The notes beneath the pieces are model-generated. The model saw only the letters and a program-made list of their open reading frames with translations. It did no database searches and was not told the origin of the DNA. The translations under genes and the position numbers were made by a program. Shown here one piece after another: positions 59,225 through 64,000 of a DNA stretch of 64,000 nucleotides. Every line of letters starts with the position of its first letter. Position 1 is the stretch's first letter. The DNA is from Phragmites australis (lineage: Eukaryota; Streptophyta; Magnoliopsida; Poales; Poaceae): the NCBI RefSeq assembly GCF_958298935.1, contig NC_084923.1, forward strand, positions 28,984,501-29,048,500, read 5' to 3'.

Positions 59225-62090
59225 TAGGTTTTTAATGAGTTTTTTATGGCGTATCATGAGTATATCTCTCCTCATATTTTTCTTATATGATTTTTGGAGG
59301 AGTATTCAACTTGATGTATACAAAAGATGACTTTGATCAAGGGGGAGTGTTACTAACCATGTGATCAAAGAAACCGCCCATGGCGGTTGCTCCCATCCAT
59401 GGGGAAGGAATGCCTTCCCGACGGACGGGATGACCATTCATTGTGTATATACGTAAATCAAGTTAACGGAAAGAAATATGTGAGATTCATTTACTACTTC
59501 GACTCTCTACTATCTATTACATTTGCACTACAATACCTTGCTATAAACTCTTCCCATGGTTTCATGGCAGTTCCAAAACCATGAAAGGACATCTACAATT
59601 TGCTATGTCCTAAATTCCTTATTTTAGTAACAAAATCTTGTAGCATTGTATACGAAGACAATTAGAAATTAAGTCTACAATTACTGATTTGATAGCTAAA
59701 CTCACCAGTTTTAAGTAGCTCAATTGATGATCTTAAGTCTTCTTGGACAGTAAATCACTTGGTAAAAACAAACTGCAAGCAAGAGAGTGGGATTTGCGTG
59801 TGAGTAGTCCATAACATCTAATCTAGTATATGGATTTTAACTACAAACAATAACTATTAGGAAAAGAATTTGCAACTTTTCTTTTCTTTTCTCTGTCTTT
59901 AGTTACACTAATCCCACATTAATCAATTTCAATAGAAAGGGGATTCATAAGAAGTAGACTAAAACTTCACCAAATTGTGAAGTGAACAATACTTTAAGTT
60001 GGGGAACAAAGATGAATATTATAGATATATCAATCATTTTTTATTCTTACTAAAATTCTTTAGCATATAACTAAGGGGTTGCCCTGATCATAATTAGCCA
60101 ACTCTATTTGCATACTTTCACATATTTATGCATCTGGTTGAACATTGTCAAAATGTAGAAGGTGATTCCTCAACCCATTGGCTAACAGCAAACACGCTGA
60201 TAATGGAATCCCAGAATTGCTCATGCAAGCCAATCTCCATGCATTGTACATTACCACATGTGTAGGATGTAAATTCCTGAGAATCGATGGCAACCCAGCC
60301 TTAGTCCACTATAGTACTATCTCCACTTCTTGACGGTGTCCTTGATGATAGGATACTCGATAAAGCATCTAGACCATCAGCCCCGTTCCGTGGTCACTCT
60401 TCCATCAATCCTGATGGCACTACATGAAAAAAGGCCATAGGTGATAGGTGGTAACCATTATTAGTGACGGGTCCTGCACCCGTCACCCTGAACACGTCAT
60501 TGATGAGTCGTTCGTCATTGGTGATGGGTCTTAACCCGTCACTAATGAAGGTCATAGGTGCCGAGTCGTAACAGTTGCCCATCTTAACCTGTCACTAATG
60601 AATGAGCATAAATGATGGGTCATAGCAGCAACTCGTTACTTAATACTGATAAACTTTTTGTGTTTTTTAGATAAAAAAATAAAAAAATCACCCGAGCCAC
60701 TGCAACACAGGGGTCCATCACATATTCCCCACAAGCCACACCATTTTCAAATGGTTTTTAGTCTTTGTGTTCCATTTGAATCGAACCTGTGACATCCCCT
60801 CGTGCGTGAACCACCCTTACCACTTCAACTATCATGTCGTTGTGATAGGAAGCGGATATTTTATTCTTTTAACCTTTGTTGCCGAAGGTCATAGGTGACG
60901 GGTCATTACCATGACCCGACACCTATGACTAATTAGTGACAAATCAGAATAGTGACCCATCACCTATTATCATGTTTCCAATTTCAATGACAGGTTGCTC
61001 CAGAACTTAAGATCAAAGGGATTAAAAACACTTTTAATGGTTCGATTCAAAGTTTTGGAATCACAAAGTGAAATTAAACTTCAATTGAGCTATTCATTTT
61101 GACCCAAAGTAGCTGTATAATTAAAATAAGCAATACAACTTGACCTGCCACTAATGAATGACTAGGATGACCCGTCACTGATGAGTTATCATAAGTGACA
61201 TATCATAACCTTGACTCATCACCTATGACTGGCCTAGAATGACTCATCACTGATGAATTGTCATTAGTGACTGGTCACAACTATGACCCATTACTATTAT
61301 CATTAGTGACGAGTTATGTTACAATCTGGCACCTATGACCTATTTTGTATCTCCTTTGTCTTTTCTTTCATGTAGTGTGGGATTGGCTTCATGCCACCCA
61401 TGCTCGTCACATGGCCGAAATCGCCTATGCGCAACTCCCTTTCCATGGCTTAGGCATGGCCATGTGGTGAAGGCAGGGGTGTGCTACGTGCCAGCTGCTA
61501 TGACCACCAAGCACACTTGTCGTTCGGCTCACCACGCGTGAGCCAACAGTGCCAAAATGGCCCATCTAACCCTTTGGCTCGCCGCTGCACCACCTTCTTC
61601 TCTTCCACCGTCCTCGCTCCATGTTGCGGGAGGAAGCGCACAAGAAGAAGGCTGCAGAGAGGCAGCGTGGTGGCTGTAGGAGATGACGGCTGTCGTGGCT
61701 ACCCGAGGAGGCGCGTGAGGAGCAAGCATGAGGAGATGGCATGCGGAAGAGAAGGTGATGGCTGGGCATAGCGGTGTGAGGAGGGGTCGATGGTGACAAG
61801 AGAGCAGAGCTGGAGCATCACGAACGAGGCAACGAAAGAGTGAGTGGGTGAATTTTTTTCTAACACCAGCCTAGTGGAGAAGGAACTTGAAGACTCAGGA
61901 AGCACTCGGGACGGTGTAGAGAGACCCGAGCATATCGGATGGCTGTGACTTTCTGATGGAGTAATCGGACGATTCACAAAGAGAGGCCGACATGGACATC
62001 GCGAGGAGCTGTGAACGTGCCCATATTTAATAGATATATAGATGGGTTAATTTATTCATCGTGTATTTGATTAGGTAGAGATCCCCATTT
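59225..62090. repeat. 2.8-kb duplicated segment, copy 2
   Basis: Matches 11650-14458 in order and orientation. It includes the Copia-type purine tract and LTR start (59341-59358), the TTTACTACTTCGACTCTC block, the CACTA element with TSD TGG, and the GC-rich tail ending GGTAGAGATCC. Substitutions and small indels are scattered throughout. Confidence 0.85.
60418..61377. mobile_element. Non-autonomous CACTA element, copy 2 (960 bp, TSD TGG)
   Basis: CACTACATGAAAAAAGGC to CTTTCATGTAGTG, with TGG at 60415-60417 and 61378-61380. The ends are perfect inverted repeats over 13 bases. It retains 62 bases missing from copy 1, including a TCGAACCTGTGACATCCCC stretch. Confidence 0.9.
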
Positions 62091-64000
62091 TTGTAAATTA
62101 TTGTGACATGCAAAACCTTTTCTTTCTTTATCAACTAAACATCCGAATACTTGCCATCCTCTATCAGAGTCGGCTTTATCTTCATCTGCCTTGTCATACT
62201 CTTATTTATCTTGAGGAACATATATGTTAATATGAGTCATGTTAGGTCAAGGAAAAATAGACGCATGGACTACTTATGTCTAGAATATATTGGAGGGAAA
62301 GAGAAATAATCAAGTGGGTTAAATTGTAGCTCTTATGGAAAGTTCACAGTGAGAAATACCATACCTAATTTTTTCATGTCAATGCCACAATCAAGGTGCT
62401 ACTCATACAGATCACAGTGAAAAGTCTAATGTTTTATGGAAATCTTATAAAGATAGATTGAGCACATCGGATTTAAAAAAAAAAAATCTTTTGTATAAGT
62501 GATCTGAAGTGGAACTCAATTTTAACACCTCCTGGATTATTGGTACGTAAGTACAAATGGTGCAATGTACTCAAGTAGAAGAGAAAAAATATTCAGCTGA
62601 TATGCTATGGACTGCAAAGACAAAGTCATGAAGGGCTTGCTTCTCAGAGGCCAAGTCTGCTACAACCAAGGGATTGAACAATGACAACATCAATTGTACG
62701 GAGAGAATAATATGGAAAGAGCTTCTAAGATTGAGATAATCCATCTGATGAATCTCCAAACTGGCAAACTAAATGATCAGCGACTTCATTTGTTTATATA
62801 AGGCAAGTAGCCAACCCTATTAAAAAAAATGGTGCACTCAGTGACAAAAGCATACTGACACTAAGATTTCAAATGTAGCAGAGTATTTCATCAGAAGACA
62901 ACGAACACATATTGGCAATAATCATGGCAAATCAGTCGCAAACAGAAAGTACCCATGTTGGTCAATCTCAAAAGATTCCTAGTTTGAAAAAGCAGACATC
63001 CATAGGTGTAGGGGGCTGGAAAAATTGGGTAACAAACAAACCACTGGCAGTGTGATAGTTGGTCGTAACGGTGAAATCGTTGTGCATATCTAGTCATATT
63101 TATTGTATGGCAGTTTGGGCCTTCCTAGTCTACCTTGCAAACTTGTTTGCTACTTTCTTTTAGCTATACTGACAATGAATGCAATCTTTGCATGCTTCAC
63201 CAAATTATATATTTATGGATGCAGCATACAGGTTATTGTGTATAAAATTAATGAATCCTATGTTAAAAGATTAAAAAATCCATCATGTCAGCAACTCAAC
63301 ATTAACAATTTGACACCCTAGTGGCAAAAACTTGTGTTGCAATGGACGTACCAAAAGTTATTATTGCAGTGGTGAAAAAAGCAGATGAATCATCTAGAGA
63401 TAGCATAAGCCGTGACCTGACTACTTGCTGTGATAGAAGGAGAGGTCCTGAAATGGGACTTCCTAGTTGAGAAGCTAACATGGATGAAGCAATTTGCCTT
63501 AACTATTTATTGCTGGGGGTGCCTACAGCAAAGACAAAAACAAATGGAGAGTTTTGTATATACATACATACGATGAAAAGGAGAATGCTGGAACAATAAA
63601 GTAAATCTTATCGCCCCACATGGCAATGTTAGACCTCCCAAGGATTGATCTGCATGAGTAGCTTTGTGTATGTGGCTTTTGTCCATGCTTCGAGACATAA
63701 CTCTGCAGGCCTTAGGTCAACCATAAATCGGAGGAAACACCAATGACAGAACTAAATCATGGGTGCCTTCTGAAGCAAGACATGTAATTGTCATCACAAC
63801 AGGAAACAACATTTGTTAAACTTGCAGTTTCTAAATCTTAGCAGCATAATAATCCTATAGAAGTCTGTAGACAAATTGTTTTAGGATGGGAATAGTTGTA
63901 GAGTCCAATTGCGCATCCTGATTCCTGAGCTAATAATTGAATGTCCTTGCTTCTGAACAGTAAGCTACACAAAATCTTCCATGTTCTAGCATACATGCTA
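62091..64000. other. Mostly unassigned AT-rich DNA
   Basis: Apart from the receptor-kinase-like piece at 62571-62759 no gene is recognised. Short A runs near 62470 and 62821 and small ORFs are the only features. The stretch above 62760 could hold 5' untranslated exons and introns of that gene (minus strand), but nothing in the sequence proves it. Confidence 0.4.
62571..62759 (-). pseudogene. N-terminal piece of an LRR receptor-like kinase
   Basis: The minus strand encodes a hydrophobic signal peptide (FHIILSVQLMLSLFNPL) followed by VVADLASEKQALHDFVFAVH. That is the signature start of the LRRNT_2 cap in plant LRR receptor-like kinases of the group that includes At5g58300-like proteins (usually DLxSEKQALLDF). 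After AVH the sequence leaves the family and stops within 15 codons, and no leucine-rich repeats or kinase domain lie further along the minus strand (62570 down to 62091). The gene is truncated, apparently on the side of the duplicated segment. The start codon is uncertain: Met at 62759 or 62744. Confidence 0.6.

Overview
The window looks like nuclear DNA from a grass (Poaceae). There is no bacterial or phage gene organisation. Almost everything identifiable is a plant transposable element: Ty3/gypsy elements of the Tekay/Del and Tat types, several CACTA (En/Spm) DNA transposons with 3-bp target duplications, Copia LTR remnants and one tRNA-derived SINE. The grass assignment is inferred from the element types (Tat element with an antisense Transposase_28-type gene, CACTA with a Ulp1-type second gene). 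No complete functional host gene is visible. The only host-like coding pieces are a broken glycine-rich secreted protein gene (25997-26649, minus) and a first-exon-like piece of an LRR receptor kinase (62571-62759, minus).

Layout. 1-2626: unassigned DNA and an unrecognised ORF fragment. 2627-11545: an old Tekay/Del chromovirus with long LTRs, most of gag missing, a heavily broken pol with a decayed chromodomain, and a truncated 3' LTR. 11650-14458: first copy of a 2.8-kb segment holding a Copia 3' end and a 0.9-kb CACTA with TSD TGG; the second copy is at 59225-62090. 15600-25806: a 10.2-kb CACTA (TSD ATA) with two minus-strand genes, a TNP2-like transposase and a Transposase_24/Ulp1-type second protein, both broken. 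25997-27066: glycine-rich protein pseudogene and a SINE with a 20-bp TSD. 30207-49686: a second CACTA (TSD GAC) carrying only the second gene, split by a nearly complete 14.5-kb Tat-type gypsy element (32884-47373, TSD ACGGA). 49687-55498: CACTA fragments, a decayed tRNA-Cys-like sequence and repeat arrays. 55990-59157: LTR-like remnants. 62091-64000: the receptor-kinase piece and unassigned DNA.

How parts relate. The Tat element is the youngest large insertion, because its LTRs remain very alike and its TSD is perfect. Its plus strand encodes gag, protease, RT, RNase H, a second RNase H and an integrase with a complete D,D35E triad. Its minus strand encodes a separate spliced gene with its own TATA box. 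In that antisense gene all five internal stops are TAG or TAA in one otherwise continuous frame, which fits Gln codons lost by C-to-T change. The CACTA elements show terminal repeat arrays copied to an internal position, each followed by a TATA box, as if each gene has its own array-plus-promoter module.

Limits: no alignment or database search was possible. Family names rest on recognised motifs, and divergence statements are by eye.
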